Positions 37,956 through 47,692 of a DNA stretch of 64,000 bases are shown here, one piece after another. The notes under the pieces were generated by a model that did not search any database, was not told the DNA's origin, and saw nothing but the letters and a program-made list of their open reading frames with translations. The first letter of the stretch is position 1, and the number at the start of each line of letters is the position of its first letter. Both the position numbers and the translations under genes were made by a program. The stretch spans positions 620,001-684,000 of the forward strand of contig CAWCOV010000019.1 of assembly GCA_963797255.1 (NCBI GenBank), in the 5' to 3' direction. The stretch comes from JANXZS01 sp963797255. Lineage in GTDB: Bacteria; Acidobacteriota; Terriglobia; Terriglobales; Acidobacteriaceae.

Positions 37956-39189
37956 ACTAATGGAACGCTTACAACTCCAGTTTGATCCTCGCCCAGCAAT
38001 CTAACAGTTTGCTCCGTCTCATCCTTTTGAATGGAGTAGGGGAAATAGATCGAAATGCCGTGGCTGTATCCATCGCCACCCCCGGCTTCGTTCTTTCCGG
38101 CCTGACTGGCGATAACACATGCGCCTGCACCCTTATTGTCGATCGCGTCGCGAAGCGCCTTACAAGCACCCGCAAGATGTTCGCCGGCAAGAGTCTTGGT
38201 TAATGACCCGGCCTGCAATCCCTTGTCTAACTTCTCGCAAAAATCGCCCAGATCTACAAAAATCCCCAGGACGAAATCCCGAGAGCGCGTTGCGAGCCGC
38301 GATAATCGCATCGACTAGCTTTGAATCGGATTTTGAACTGAGCAAGGCGTCAGCGAGAACTGTTAGTGGGTCTGTAATCTTGGTCACTTTATCCAGGTCG
38401 AGGCTTGAGAGCGTAGTCTGCTTCATTCCATTGCCGGGCGTGATCAGGTAGTCCTGGAAGGACTCTTTATAGACTTCTGGGACCTTCCTACATATATCGA
38501 TCACTTTATTCAGCTCTGAGAGTTGAGGGAGCAAGTCGTTCATAAGGAAAGCTTGCATCAGGTACTTCTTCCTGCGACGCGATCATAAAATCGGCGCATT
38601 CTTGAAGTTCACTGGCAAGCTCAATCATGCTCATAGAGCAGGCATCGAAGGCAACAATATCAAGCTTCTTGGACTTGTGTATCAGGTAATCACGCTTCTT
38701 GGGCTGTTCTGCTATTTCTGGTTTCTTTGATTCAGGATTAATCAGTGTTCATTAATGCCGCCCGCAGTTCTGCAGGGGTGAGATATCGGGATGTCCCGTC
38801 GGGTTCCTTGTCTAACAATAGCTCCGTTCCGTGTCCCCAGAAGATCAAACAGTGCCGCCTATCCCATTCGTCGGGTTCACCACAAGCCATATCTACAAAT
38901 GTCGTCAGAGTGCCTGCATCAGTCATGTCGACGTCGCGAAACGGGTCATTCTGCCCCCAGATCGATCGCTTTCGAGTGGAGGTAACAGGATCGCCTGGAG
39001 TGCTCGGAACGTCCGAGCCATCAAAGGAGTAGTAACGGGCGGGTCCCGTACTGCCTGCGGGATTGAATAGCGCTTTCACCACAATTTCGCGGCGCTAGCC
39101 GCTCGTCTCAGTTGATTCAATGATTCGATGGCGAAGTTCGCCAAGACGTCGTCCGCAGAGATGTACACCATAACTAAACACTTAGCCAT

Positions 39190-40286
39190 ATGCTCTCCTC
39201 GTTAAATCATGCTAAGACGTGTCTGGTTTCTGAGCGCTAACGGGAGTGTCCTACCAGTGGCCGATTCCAGATTCACAGTCTTCTTACCCTGGGGAAGGAA
39301 TCCTAAGACGGTTAAAACTTTTGTTGAATCTCAACTTCAGAGTTACGATCTGCCAGATGACAAGCTCTCGTTGGGGCCGCTTTCGCAGAAAAACAGAAAC
39401 ATGTTGTGCCTAAGTATTCCCAAAAGCAATCAAAATGGCCGCTTTACAACTTGACTCAGAATTGTTCTTTGCTATCTCACTCTCTCGGGCGAGACGAGTA
39501 GTTTGTCCGATGCCGTCTACATTCTGAATGGCAAAATGTTCGAAAACATTTCGCAGTCCGTGCCATAAACTTTCCCTTTTTAATGGCGACCTGACGCCGT
39601 ATCTCCCAATCGGCGTCCAGACCGTCGCCCCAACGTTTTGGCTCGCGTTCCTCGACAGGTTATTCTGTGTGGCAAATTATAACGACCGTCCAGTCCTATA
39701 ACTTCCTCGCTGGGGTCGGATTAAGAGCTCAGAAACGTTGGGGGTACGCGTTCGGGCCCTCGGCATGTTCTGATCTTGTGACAAATTATTGCAGTTTCTC
39801 TGGCCGATTTGCTGAGAGCGCATCGATACAAAGGAACCTTGTAATCTTCCGATTAGGGTGCGGGAACCCATCTCAATCGTCGGCTAATCGGAACATCAAG
39901 GGGTTTGGCCCCTGCCAGTCTGCTTCATCCCAAGGAGCGAGGCTTGGACGGCAGAAATTTACCGCACCTGTACCCTCTTTGCAAGCATTAGTTTGAGCCA
40001 TGCTCGGCTACGAGCTAAGAATCTCCCGAATTCACCGGTGGTTCCACGATCCTTTACAAGTTCCCCTGGCCCAAGGGACTTCAATGCTGACGGCCAATTG
40101 ACGCTAGTTCTATTGACGCGGAGTGTAGCGTCCGGAATAAAAGTAAATGTAGTGAGACGCACGTCCATCGGGGCACACCAGCGATATGGAGGGCGATGCG
40201 ACTTTCAGTTAGCGGGTGAATGCGTGCGCCTAAGTTGAAGGAAGATCCACCTGCAGAAATGCGGAATGGAATGTTTTGAAATACGA
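39190..40286. other. Gene-poor stretch in the island
   Basis: No frame is convincing. Short open frames at 39209-39454 (+), 39667-39996 (+) and 39959-40168 (-) lack ribosome sites and recognisable motifs. This may be worn-out sequence of former genes. Confidence 0.5.
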
Positions 40287-40317
40287 GCCCGAAGGAAGCC
40301 AAGAAAACCCTTCGGGC
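40287..40317 (-). terminator. Terminator of small secreted protein gene
   Basis: GCCCGAAGG (40287-40295) and CCTTCGGGC (40309-40317) form a 9-bp stem, 24 bases past the stop at 40342. Confidence 0.6.
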
Positions 40318-40341
40318 CTCAATTGGAATCCGTGGAAAAAC

Positions 40342-40764
40342 TCACTTTTTGTCCGACGCCGCCAACAATACGGTTTCACTCTCGGACTGTCTCTTAGCTA
40401 ACTCCACTCGCCGCGAGCTGATTGGCATCTGGCGCCCAAGATCATTAGCACCCCAGACCTCAGAAAGAAAATACTGTTGTCCGTAGCGGGTGAAGACTAA
40501 CTCCGATCGTTTCGAACTCTTGGCTGCCACATACGAGGGTGAAATTACGAATGCCGACGCCTTCGCTTTCCGATTGCAAATAGAAAGCACTTTCCCGCCC
40601 CAAGGACCTGTGGCCTGGATATCATATTCACCTGCAGGCAATGTCGTGTCTCCGACAGTAAATTCGAATGGCACGGTCACATTCAGATGAGTGGTTTGTG
40701 CGTGGGCGACTGCGCCCATCTGCATCGCGAGAGAAATTGCTAGTGCAAATAGATACTTCTTCAC
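40342..40764 (-). CDS. Small secreted protein, acidobacterial family
   Basis: 140 residues with signal peptide MKKYLFALAISLAMQMGAVA (cut near AHAQ). The mature part has VTVPFEFTVGDTTLPAGEYD, ELVFTRYGQQYFLSEVW and a final polar helix. It is a paralogue of the protein at 41235, sharing VPF-x-FTVGD-x-LPAG-x-Y and F-x-x-YG-x-QYFLSEV. I know this pattern from many hypothetical proteins of Acidobacteriota but not its function. It is a beta-rich, probably periplasmic protein. A stem follows the stop. Confidence 0.75.
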   Translation of the reverse strand: MKKYLFALAISLAMQMGAVAHAQTTHLNVTVPFEFTVGDTTLPAGEYDIQATGPWGGKVLSICNRKAKASAFVISPSYVAAKSSKRSELVFTRYGQQYFLSEVWGANDLGRQMPISSRRVELAKRQSESETVLLAASDKK

Positions 40765-41234
40765 GGTAAACCTCCTGTTTTGGACGTTCGGTTTTTAGCC
40801 ATGGGAAAAACCGCGCGTTCTCAAAATCGCCTTACCATCTCAAATGAAAGAAACCTGCATAACGTTTCGGAGATATATATGGATCGGCGAGAAAATGGAC
40901 TGGATTCATGTTACTTGCGACGTTCGGCTCACAGTTGTTTATAACTAGGCGGGATTCTAGTAGCGAAGTCAGTGGTGTCTACAAAACGTAGCTTATCCTA
41001 CACCACCGTTCGGTCCTGTCCTCTTGTGAAGAACTCCAATCTTTTCGCCCACCCGCGAGAGTTCGATAGTGTGATCTAAGAATTAGACCTTTGTCATTGA
41101 GTTGACGAGGAAGACCAGGCATGCCTCCCTAATGGGTAGAGTATTTACTTATAGCGAAGAAACGTTAACGAAGAATTGCACATTAGGAAGTGAAAGGCAG
41201 TTGCAAACGACAATTCACGAAAAGGAGTCGAATC
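40765..41234. other. 470-base divergent intergenic region
   Basis: Lies between the divergently transcribed paralogous secreted-protein genes and must hold both promoters. I see no long repeat, and no motif that I can name with confidence. Confidence 0.5.
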
Positions 41235-41651
41235 ATGAAGCGGATCACAGTAAGTATTCTCTTGGTTCTCGCAAGCATCTTCGCGACGGGTGCAGCATTG
41301 GCAGCCGACCGCGCCGTCCAGGCAAAAGTACCTTTTGACTTTACTGTGGGCGATAGACTACTCCCGGCTGGGACCTATACGATTGCTTCGTTAAATTCCG
41401 GTGTGATCGTAATACAGAGCAGGGACAGTCAAATCTCGCTTATGGCAATCACCTCGCCCGACAGCAATGAGTCAGCTCACGGCGGGAAATTGGTATTTGA
41501 TAAATACGGTGACCAGTATTTTCTGAGTGAAGTTCTTTGTCCAACGGCAGCGATCAGTGCAGCCCTCCCTAAGTCCAAGCTGGAGAAGAAAGTCAGCATG
41601 CAACAGGCACATCTACGGTCTGCAGGCCAGACAATGGTTGCGGTTAAATAA
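41235..41651 (+). CDS. Small secreted protein, paralogue of the 40342 gene
   Basis: 138 residues from ATG 41235, preceded by AAAGGAG. Signal peptide MKRITVSILLVLASIFATGA ends near ALAAD. The mature part is AKVPFDFTVGDRLLPAGTYT, LVFDKYGDQYFLSEVLCP and a Lys/Gln-rich end. It shares the family core with the protein encoded at 40342 on the other strand; the two genes diverge from one 470-base region. Function unknown. Confidence 0.78.
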   Translation: MKRITVSILLVLASIFATGAALAADRAVQAKVPFDFTVGDRLLPAGTYTIASLNSGVIVIQSRDSQISLMAITSPDSNESAHGGKLVFDKYGDQYFLSEVLCPTAAISAALPKSKLEKKVSMQQAHLRSAGQTMVAVK

Positions 41652-41670
41652 ATGAAGCCAGATGCATAAG

Positions 41671-41702
41671 GGCCCGGAATCACGTTCCGGGTCCTTATTT
41701 TG
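41671..41702 (+). terminator. Rho-independent terminator
   Basis: GGCCCGGAA (41671-41679), loop TCACG, TTCCGGGTC (41685-41693), then CTTATTTTG. Ends the 41235 gene. Confidence 0.8.
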
Positions 41703-41889
41703 TATCTTGGCTTTGGTGAGTTCGGCTCTAACAGTGAGAACAAGCCATAACAGTCTTTTCAAGCTTACGAAGGATCACTCAGTTAACCCGACATAAGTTA
41801 CAAAGTTCATGGATTCGTCCATGTCTTCCGGTTGGATTCAGGCAGCAATGCACCCCTATTTTACTCAACCACTATGGCCCTCTAGTTGT

Positions 41890-42383
41890 CTACCTGTTAC
41901 ATGTTTTTGGGGAGCTTTCCATCTTTGCTTCGGAAAAACTTCTTCTGTAGGCCGTACTTGTTCCTCCTGCCCCCTCTTGTTCAATGACTCCAAGATTCAT
42001 CAGATCTTCGATGTCTCGAAGGGCCGTTCGTGAAGAAGCCTTTGTCATCTTCATCCACTTTTCTCTGGTAAGTTTTCCCTCAAATCCACCGAACAATTTG
42101 TTTAGAACTTTCTTTTGAGCGAGGGACGAGCGGACATTTTCCGCGTCCAGAACTACTCCCTCGATTGCGCTCGATTGAATTGTCTCTTCCGTTAGAACCT
42201 TCAGTGTTGCGGTCCATTGAGACGCGACTCCGTACCCTTGCATCTTTCCGAGCAAAAGTCCTTGGTGCAATCTGACTCCAGAGAGTAGGGAGGCAAGACC
42301 TTCGAGTCCCACGTGAACTTAGGCCAGTCCGCGTTGGTGGGTGTATGTTCTCGCCATATTCTCGCCTCTCGCTTCGCCACCAT
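41890..42383 (-). pseudogene. Fic-family remnant lacking the Fic core
   Basis: The N-terminus (RIWREHTPTNADWPKFTWDS, from ATG ~42383 in another frame) and the following VRLHQGLLLGKMQGYGVASQ and SSAIEGVVLDAENVRSSLAQ match the DUF4172/Fic_N leader of Fic AMP-transferases, including the S-x-x-I-E-G inhibitory-helix type motif. Then the frame jumps directly to the C-terminal winged helix, KLTREKWMKMTKASSRTALR and DIEDLMNLGVIEQ. The whole catalytic core (HPFxxGNGR) is missing. One frame change near 42,310 and this in-frame deletion leave a non-catalytic remnant. Confidence 0.75.
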
Positions 42384-42781
42384 CCCGGTATTTATTCGCC
42401 ATAATCTCGCAATTATTCTCGCCACGTAGCCCAAGAGATTTAATCCATGTGCAAGGTGGTCACTACGAAAGCCCAATGCTTACCGCTCTCCATCTTAATG
42501 AGTGTTCCCAAATCGCCTGACACACTCCATCGAAACAAGTGCTGACCCGCTTGTATAGCGAGGTCCCGCATATGACCTCCTGGTCAAAATGGGGTGACCC
42601 CCTGGTGCTTTCCACCTCGAGGACCGTCTTCCGACAGAAGGGGAATAAAGAGTGGAGAGTGCCCAAACTAGGGTACCCAGATGAAAATGACTGAAAGCTA
42701 AATACATGACTCAGAAGGGCTTATGCGATTGAAGCGCCACGATTGAGATTGATAAGCTACTGATTCTAAACGATTTATTCA
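42384..42781. other. Gene-free right end of the island
   Basis: About 400 bases before the right att copy without a believable gene. Short open frames on the minus strand (42463-42707) have no motif that I recognise. Confidence 0.5.
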
Positions 42782-42852
<71 letters not shown>

Positions 42853-42873
42853 CTGGCCAGGCTAGATTGCTTG

Positions 42874-42893
42874 GGGTTCCCAAAAGGGTTCCC
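42874..42893. repeat. Paired GGGTTCCC boxes beside second att
   Basis: GGGTTCCC at 42874-42881 and 42886-42893, with the spacing and position of the GGGTACCC pair at 21486-21505. Confidence 0.5.
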
Positions 42894-42899
42894 ATTCAA

Positions 42900-43310
42900 C
42901 GCCAGCTCCGCCTTTGGGGAGTTCCTTCAACGGAGTGGCGATCGAAATATCCTCGCTAACTTCAGGTTCGGCAAAAACAACTTCGACAACTCTTGTCACC
43001 GCGTCGACGAGCGCCGTAACGCCGCATCAGACTGGCATGCATCATTCGATTCTCGGCGGCAGCCCCAACTTCTCAGCCGTCTTCTTCACGTGCCGATGAA
43101 GCAGGTTGTGACGGTCGGGGGGGCTGCCGGCCTCGTTGACGAATATGAGATCTTGAGGTTTACGATACTTCGTTTTCCTCGCCCACATTGTCTGCACAGC
43201 CGCAAGGATCACATGCCGATCGAATGGCACTTCGCGTTTTTTCCCGCCTCCGTCTTCACTGAGTCGAATTCATTGTCGTAGACCTGAACGATTTGGACAA
43301 ACTCCTCTGT
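42900..43310 (-). pseudogene. Remnant of a second, related integrase
   Basis: Fragments in several frames match the C-terminal half of the integrase at 21509. Examples are MPFDRHVILAAVQTMWARKT, KYRKPQDLIFVNEAGSPPDR and HNLLHRHVKKTAEKLGLPPR. Upstream is VYDNEFDSVKTEAGK. The segment with box II and the Tyr is deleted or shifted, and only the distal end (VEVVFAEPE-like) remains near 42,970. Its place beside the second att copy mirrors that of the intact integrase, so a second element once sat here in tandem. Confidence 0.8.
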
Positions 43311-43323
43311 CAAATACAGATCA

Positions 43324-43968
43324 CTAGTTGATGTTGATCGTGCAATGAATGGGATCATTACCAGCGCACGTATACTCTTCGTCGCGGCCAGCCCCGTTGT
43401 CGATCTCAATGTTGAAGATGTGGTTGCAGTTCGATGTTTCCGGTGAACCAGTGGCGCCATCACATTCACTAACGTCGTACTGATTAGAGTAAGTACCGTT
43501 GTTGCCTAGGCTGCCATCTTTGAACTTGCCCTTACGGTCACTAAGAAAGTAGAGGGTATTCGAACTAATTGTGTTGAGAGGACCACCGGTATCACATTTT
43601 TTTGAATTCTGATCGAGACGCGTGCATAGAATTAAGGTGTTGTTACCTTTCCCATTGTTATTGTCTTTGAAAGCAATCGTTATTTTCCAATTACTGGTCA
43701 TACTTAACGTATAGCTCTGCGGAGTGTTGTCTCCCTTCTTCTCCACATCACTAAGTACCAGAGTTCTCCCGGAAGATCCTAAGTTTGTTTCTCTGGCATC
43801 ACTATTCTGGGATACGTCATGCCATTGTGACGTGAGATCAAGATAAACGGAGCCGCCACGAATTATTACCGGGGAGCCATTGGGTATCAGGGCGACTGTA
43901 ATCACCGAAGCTGCTACTGCGCCCACTACAATCCCTATTGCACCTGACACAGCAACTTTTTTGTCCAT
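43324..43968 (-). CDS. Single-pass/secreted hypothetical protein
   Basis: 214 residues from ATG 43968 (AAGGGAA upstream). N-terminal membrane segment KKVAVSGAIGIVVGAVAASV ITVAL, then a beta-rich extracytoplasmic domain with six Cys (LCTRLDQNSKKC, SECDGATGSPETSNC, TCAGNDPIHCTI), probably disulphide-bonded. It starts 26 bases after the kinase stop and is likely the third gene of the sigma-kinase operon. I do not recognise the domain. Confidence 0.65.
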   Translation of the reverse strand: MDKKVAVSGAIGIVVGAVAASVITVALIPNGSPVIIRGGSVYLDLTSQWHDVSQNSDARETNLGSSGRTLVLSDVEKKGDNTPQSYTLSMTSNWKITIAFKDNNNGKGNNTLILCTRLDQNSKKCDTGGPLNTISSNTLYFLSDRKGKFKDGSLGNNGTYSNQYDVSECDGATGSPETSNCNHIFNIEIDNGAGRDEEYTCAGNDPIHCTININ

Positions 43969-43994
43969 CGAGTGGTTTCCCTTCATTAGCTTGT

Positions 43995-46900
43995 CTAGTT
44001 CTTGCTTGCGACAGCATGGACATCTTTAGGGAGAACTCGCATGAGCGTACGAAGATCTGGGCGAGAGAGATAGATAGACAGCGTTTTAGCGTCCCAATTC
44101 TGGTTGAGTTGCAATAGGATGTCAAACGCTTTTGCAGAAAATTTATTGTTCGCCGAAGCTTCGTCCATCGCTTTCGCTGCAATGGAAGCGAACAAAGCAG
44201 CATGTAAGTCGGAGTCGAGTTGCTTGGTTGACGCAAAATATTGTTCTGCTACGGTGGCGTTTTCAAAAGCCTCTTGATTGGCCCCGGCGAACAGCTGCAC
44301 TTCCGCGCCTCGCAATGCCAGTGCGGCGCGTTCGTAAGCGCTATCACTACGATTGGTGGTCTTAATCGTTTGGTAGTGAGCTAGAGCCTCTGTTGGCTTG
44401 CGCAGATGAGCTTCAGCAATGGCGCGATGGAGTTCAAGTTCGGACTTCAAATTAGCCATCATATCCGGGTTACCGTCGAGCATCTTGTTCGACAGCTTAA
44501 GTGCTTTTCCATATTGCTCCTGACTTAGGAGGGCACTTACACGAAGCTCACCTATGTCGGCAACAAAAGGTTGCTCCTGTGCGAAGGGAGCAATTAGGGC
44601 GTCGGCTTCGGCGAAGCGCCCAAGCTTGTTGAGAACGCCTGCGCACGCGATCGCCTGGTAAGCTCGATTCGTTTCATTGCTGGCTAGCTCCAACGCTCTC
44701 TGAAAATGCGGAAGTGATTCTGGATACCGCTCGGCATCTTGATAAGTCGCACCTAATTGCTGCTCGGCTTGCATAAACAAGTCCTGGCTTCCCGATTGTT
44801 TAGCCAGGCTAAGAAAATCGTCGGCTGTTTGCAGCGTTTGCTGAAACTGTCCACGGCTTTGATTTGCGCGTAAGAGCAGTAGCGTGGCGTCTGCAGCTGG
44901 CTCAAAGTAGCCGTTCTTTTTGTAGTATGCCAAAGCAGATTTTGCCGGAAGGATAACCTCGTCCGGACGATGCTCAGCATCGCGCAAACTGGCGAGAACG
45001 ACGTTGGCCATCGCTTCAGCTCTACTTTGTTGGCTTTGTCGGGCAAGGGCGAGCGCCTGTGTCACGGAATCCTCTGCTTCCTGAAAATGCGCGCCGCCCT
45101 GCATCAGCCTTGCATTGGCCAGCCGAGCCAGTCCAAAAGCGGCCCAGGAATCCAGTCGATTGTCGCGAGCCAGCCGAATGGCCCTTTGAGCAAAGTCGAC
45201 CGCTTTCTGCGTATCTCCGGACGCACAGGAAACGCTGCTTAGTTGAGTTAGGGTGCGAATTTCCAGTTGCACGCTTTGAATCTGCTTCGCTTCTTCCAAA
45301 GAGCGGATGAGGTATCGCTTGGCCTTTTCTGACTCTCCGTTAACGTTGGCAAGGTATCCGCGCTCGTAGTCGAGTTCAGCCTGCCCTTCCTGGTTCATTT
45401 CTGCTGCAAAAATTGCCTCTGCTTTATTGAAAGCGCTATCCGCTTCCGGAACCTTGTTAAGGCGGCTGTCGAGAACAGCGGTGTGCAAATACGACGCTGC
45501 ATAGTTTTTGTCGAGATGGGTAGCTTGCGCGTAGCTCTTCAACGCCTGCTCTGGCTCCCCGGCGCGTTCGTAAGCCATGCCAAGATCCACGTATCCCGAT
45601 GGCTTATCAGCAGTAGGTAGTCGCTCCAGAATCTGGCGGTAAATGACCCTGCTTCTGGGAAAGTCTCGAGTCAGGTTAGAGCGGATAGCAGCCAGATACA
45701 TGCGATCTATCGGTTGGAGTCGACGTTCTCCTGAAGTTGCAATTAGCATCTCCCGCTGTGCGTTCCCGTCAAAGTCCAAATTCCCCCATGCTTCGGCTAG
45801 TCGCGCGTGTGCAATGGCAAAACTGGAGTCTCGATCAGCCGCCTCACCTAACATGCGGGTTGCTTTTAGATAAGTTCCTTCGCGAAGGGCTCTAAGTCCG
45901 GCGTTGTACCAGCGTTGCTCCTCGGGAGATGGCTGATAGTACTGACGCGATTGCCAGAAGGCGAATATACCAAAAGCTATGGAAGCCAGAATAAGAGTGC
46001 CTGCTGAGCGAACCAGCCACGGATGATCTATCCACAGATTTTCTAGTTTGAAAGGGCTCGGCTTTAGTGCTTTGGATACTTCTTCAGCTGACTGGAAACG
46101 CTGCTGCGGCTCATATTTCAGACAACGATCGATGACGCGATCCCAGTGATGCGGAGTGCTGGTCTTGACGGTAGAAGGCGGCACGGGCGGCTTTGCACGG
46201 CGGATTGCAGCACCCACTGGAGTACCAGCGGCATAAGGATGCAGACCCGTCACAAGTTCATATAGCACCACACCTAACGCATAGATATCCGTAGCAGGCG
46301 AGACTGGTCGAGCTTCAAACTGCTCGGGCGCCATGTAGGCCGGCGTGCCGGCGATAGTTCCCGGGAGTGTTCTGTCTGCAGGTGCTGAACGAGTGATTGC
46401 TTCCGGTGTGCGAACATCCGATGTGGTATCGAATGCCAATCCGAAGTCCATCAGGACGGCCCGTACCCTACCGTTCCGTTCACAGAGCATGACGTTCGCG
46501 CTCTTGAAGTCGCGATGAATGATGCCCTGCTGATGAATCAATCTCAGGCCTTCACACAAATCAAGCGCGATCTGCAATGCCTTCTTCCACGGAAGCGGTC
46601 CGTTACGGTCGAGGAATTGCGCTAACGTTATGCCTTCGAGGTACTCCATGGTAAGCAAAGCTGTTTTAGAATAGCGGCCTTCAGCAGGCAAGAGAAACAA
46701 TTCGTGAATGCGACATACCTGTATGCCGCTTAGCTTTCGTGCCAGCTGAACTTCTCGCCTGAAGCGATCAAAGGCGCGATCCGAGATAGCAACTTCCGGG
46801 CGTATTGTCTTTAGAGCGATTCTCCCTAATTGGAGATCTTCAGCTTCGTAAACTTCTCCCATGCCCCCCTTGCCGAGCAGGCGTACTATTTGGAAACGTC

Positions 46901-47144
46901 CGAGAATCAGTTCGCCGGGCTGAAAGCGAGTAGGTTCCGAACTAAACAGCTCATTTAAGTTTGCCATGGGCTTGTCGAAAGTTTGATTCCCCAGCTCTTC
47001 TGCCTGAACTAATAATCGAAGGTGCGGTTCTAACTCAGGATCTGAGTTACACGCTTGCTCCAAAAAGTCGGCGCGCTCTCCAGCCTCCTTTTCCATTGCT
47101 GCATGAAACAGTGGCTTGAGGCGTTGCCATAGTTCCGGTGTCAT
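43995..47144 (-). CDS. Membrane Ser/Thr protein kinase with TPR tail
   Basis: 1,049 residues from ATG 47144, whose ATGA overlaps the stop of the upstream sigma gene (translational coupling). Hanks-type kinase at ~80-350: Gly loop LLGKGGMGEVYEAED, Lys in GRIALKTIRP, catalytic IIHRDFKSANVML, DFG in LMDFGLAF and APE-like TPAYMAPEQF. A membrane helix follows near 385-405 (GTLILASIAFGIFAFWQ). The rest is TPR repeats, extracytoplasmic if topology is normal. This sigma-plus-kinase-TPR arrangement is common in Acidobacteriota, where the kinase probably senses protein partners; targets unknown. Confidence 0.95.
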   Translation of the reverse strand: MTPELWQRLKPLFHAAMEKEAGERADFLEQACNSDPELEPHLRLLVQAEELGNQTFDKPMANLNELFSSEPTRFQPGELILGRFQIVRLLGKGGMGEVYEAEDLQLGRIALKTIRPEVAISDRAFDRFRREVQLARKLSGIQVCRIHELFLLPAEGRYSKTALLTMEYLEGITLAQFLDRNGPLPWKKALQIALDLCEGLRLIHQQGIIHRDFKSANVMLCERNGRVRAVLMDFGLAFDTTSDVRTPEAITRSAPADRTLPGTIAGTPAYMAPEQFEARPVSPATDIYALGVVLYELVTGLHPYAAGTPVGAAIRRAKPPVPPSTVKTSTPHHWDRVIDRCLKYEPQQRFQSAEEVSKALKPSPFKLENLWIDHPWLVRSAGTLILASIAFGIFAFWQSRQYYQPSPEEQRWYNAGLRALREGTYLKATRMLGEAADRDSSFAIAHARLAEAWGNLDFDGNAQREMLIATSGERRLQPIDRMYLAAIRSNLTRDFPRSRVIYRQILERLPTADKPSGYVDLGMAYERAGEPEQALKSYAQATHLDKNYAASYLHTAVLDSRLNKVPEADSAFNKAEAIFAAEMNQEGQAELDYERGYLANVNGESEKAKRYLIRSLEEAKQIQSVQLEIRTLTQLSSVSCASGDTQKAVDFAQRAIRLARDNRLDSWAAFGLARLANARLMQGGAHFQEAEDSVTQALALARQSQQSRAEAMANVVLASLRDAEHRPDEVILPAKSALAYYKKNGYFEPAADATLLLLRANQSRGQFQQTLQTADDFLSLAKQSGSQDLFMQAEQQLGATYQDAERYPESLPHFQRALELASNETNRAYQAIACAGVLNKLGRFAEADALIAPFAQEQPFVADIGELRVSALLSQEQYGKALKLSNKMLDGNPDMMANLKSELELHRAIAEAHLRKPTEALAHYQTIKTTNRSDSAYERAALALRGAEVQLFAGANQEAFENATVAEQYFASTKQLDSDLHAALFASIAAKAMDEASANNKFSAKAFDILLQLNQNWDAKTLSIYLSRPDLRTLMRVLPKDVHAVASKN

Positions 47145-47692
47145 CTCTTTGGAGGAAGCTCTTGATGTAGCCATCCTCGTGCCATGGGCCAATCACGTTG
47201 AACTGTTCTAAGTGAAACGCCGAGCACTGCAGCGATCTCTTCAAACGTCATGCCGGCGGAGAGATGCATCTCGAGAATCTTAGCCTGTCTTGGATCGAAC
47301 TTAGCTAGTCGCTCGAATGCTCCATCAACCGCGAGTACATCGGCTGTTTGGTCTTGAGTCGAAACTAGCTTGTCGTCGAGTGTGACCTGGAAGGCGCCAG
47401 CCCCGCCCTTACCAGCGCCATGCGAACGGGCGTGATCTACCAGAATGTGACGCATCACCCGCGCGGCGACGGCGAGAAAACGCGGACGGTCTTGGCGTAG
47501 AGGAGTCGATACCTGGGCCAGCCGAAGGTAGGCTTCGTTCACTAGTGCGGTTGGTTGCAGCGTGTGATTCACGCGTTCGAATCGCAGGTTATGCAATTTC
47601 TTATGAAGACTCGGCTCAATGCTGCCGGCGGCTTCGACATTTGAAGAAGCTGAATGGTGGGTAGCGAAATTTCTTGGACGGCCTTCGGTCAT
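47141..47692 (-). CDS. ECF sigma factor (Sig-70_X6-like), short N-terminus
   Basis: 183 residues. LHNLRFERVNHTLQPTALVN EAYLRL and RPRFLAVAARVMRHILVDHA are the region 2 signature of the kinase-associated X6 family. Region 4 is FDPRQAKILEMHLSAGMTFE followed by LGVSLRTVQRDW. The usual first helix (L-L-x-x-W-x-x-G-D-x-x-A) is not seen; instead the first 30 residues are unrelated and polar. Either the start is elsewhere or the leader has diverged. It is the first gene of the operon with the kinase. Confidence 0.85.
   Translation of the reverse strand: MTEGRPRNFATHHSASSNVEAAGSIEPSLHKKLHNLRFERVNHTLQPTALVNEAYLRLAQVSTPLRQDRPRFLAVAARVMRHILVDHARSHGAGKGGAGAFQVTLDDKLVSTQDQTADVLAVDGAFERLAKFDPRQAKILEMHLSAGMTFEEIAAVLGVSLRTVQRDWPMARGWLHQELPPKR

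Larger units (their letters stand above)
37600..39189 (-). pseudogene. Clostripain-like C11 cysteine peptidase, multiple frameshifts
   Basis: ATG 39189 with GAGGAG upstream opens MAKCLVMVYISADDVLANFA. Frame changes near 39,095, 38,740, 38,535, 38,285 and ~37,860 connect segments that together form a C11 peptidase. The catalytic His is in HCLIFWGHGTELLLD and the Cys in LDIVAFDACSMSMIELASEL, followed by ASQEEVPDASFPY. The tail contains GAGACVIASQAGKNEAGGGD and HGISIYFPYS, then a repeated TLTNRSKG part. Both catalytic residues survive, but five breaks make it dead. Clan CD is shared with the neighbouring CHAT protein, suggesting a former two-protease system. The end is approximate. Confidence 0.82.

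Noticed and set aside
39209..39454. 81-codon frame divergent from the C11 gene
   Set aside because: No ribosome site, no motif, and it leaves only 19 bases for two promoters.
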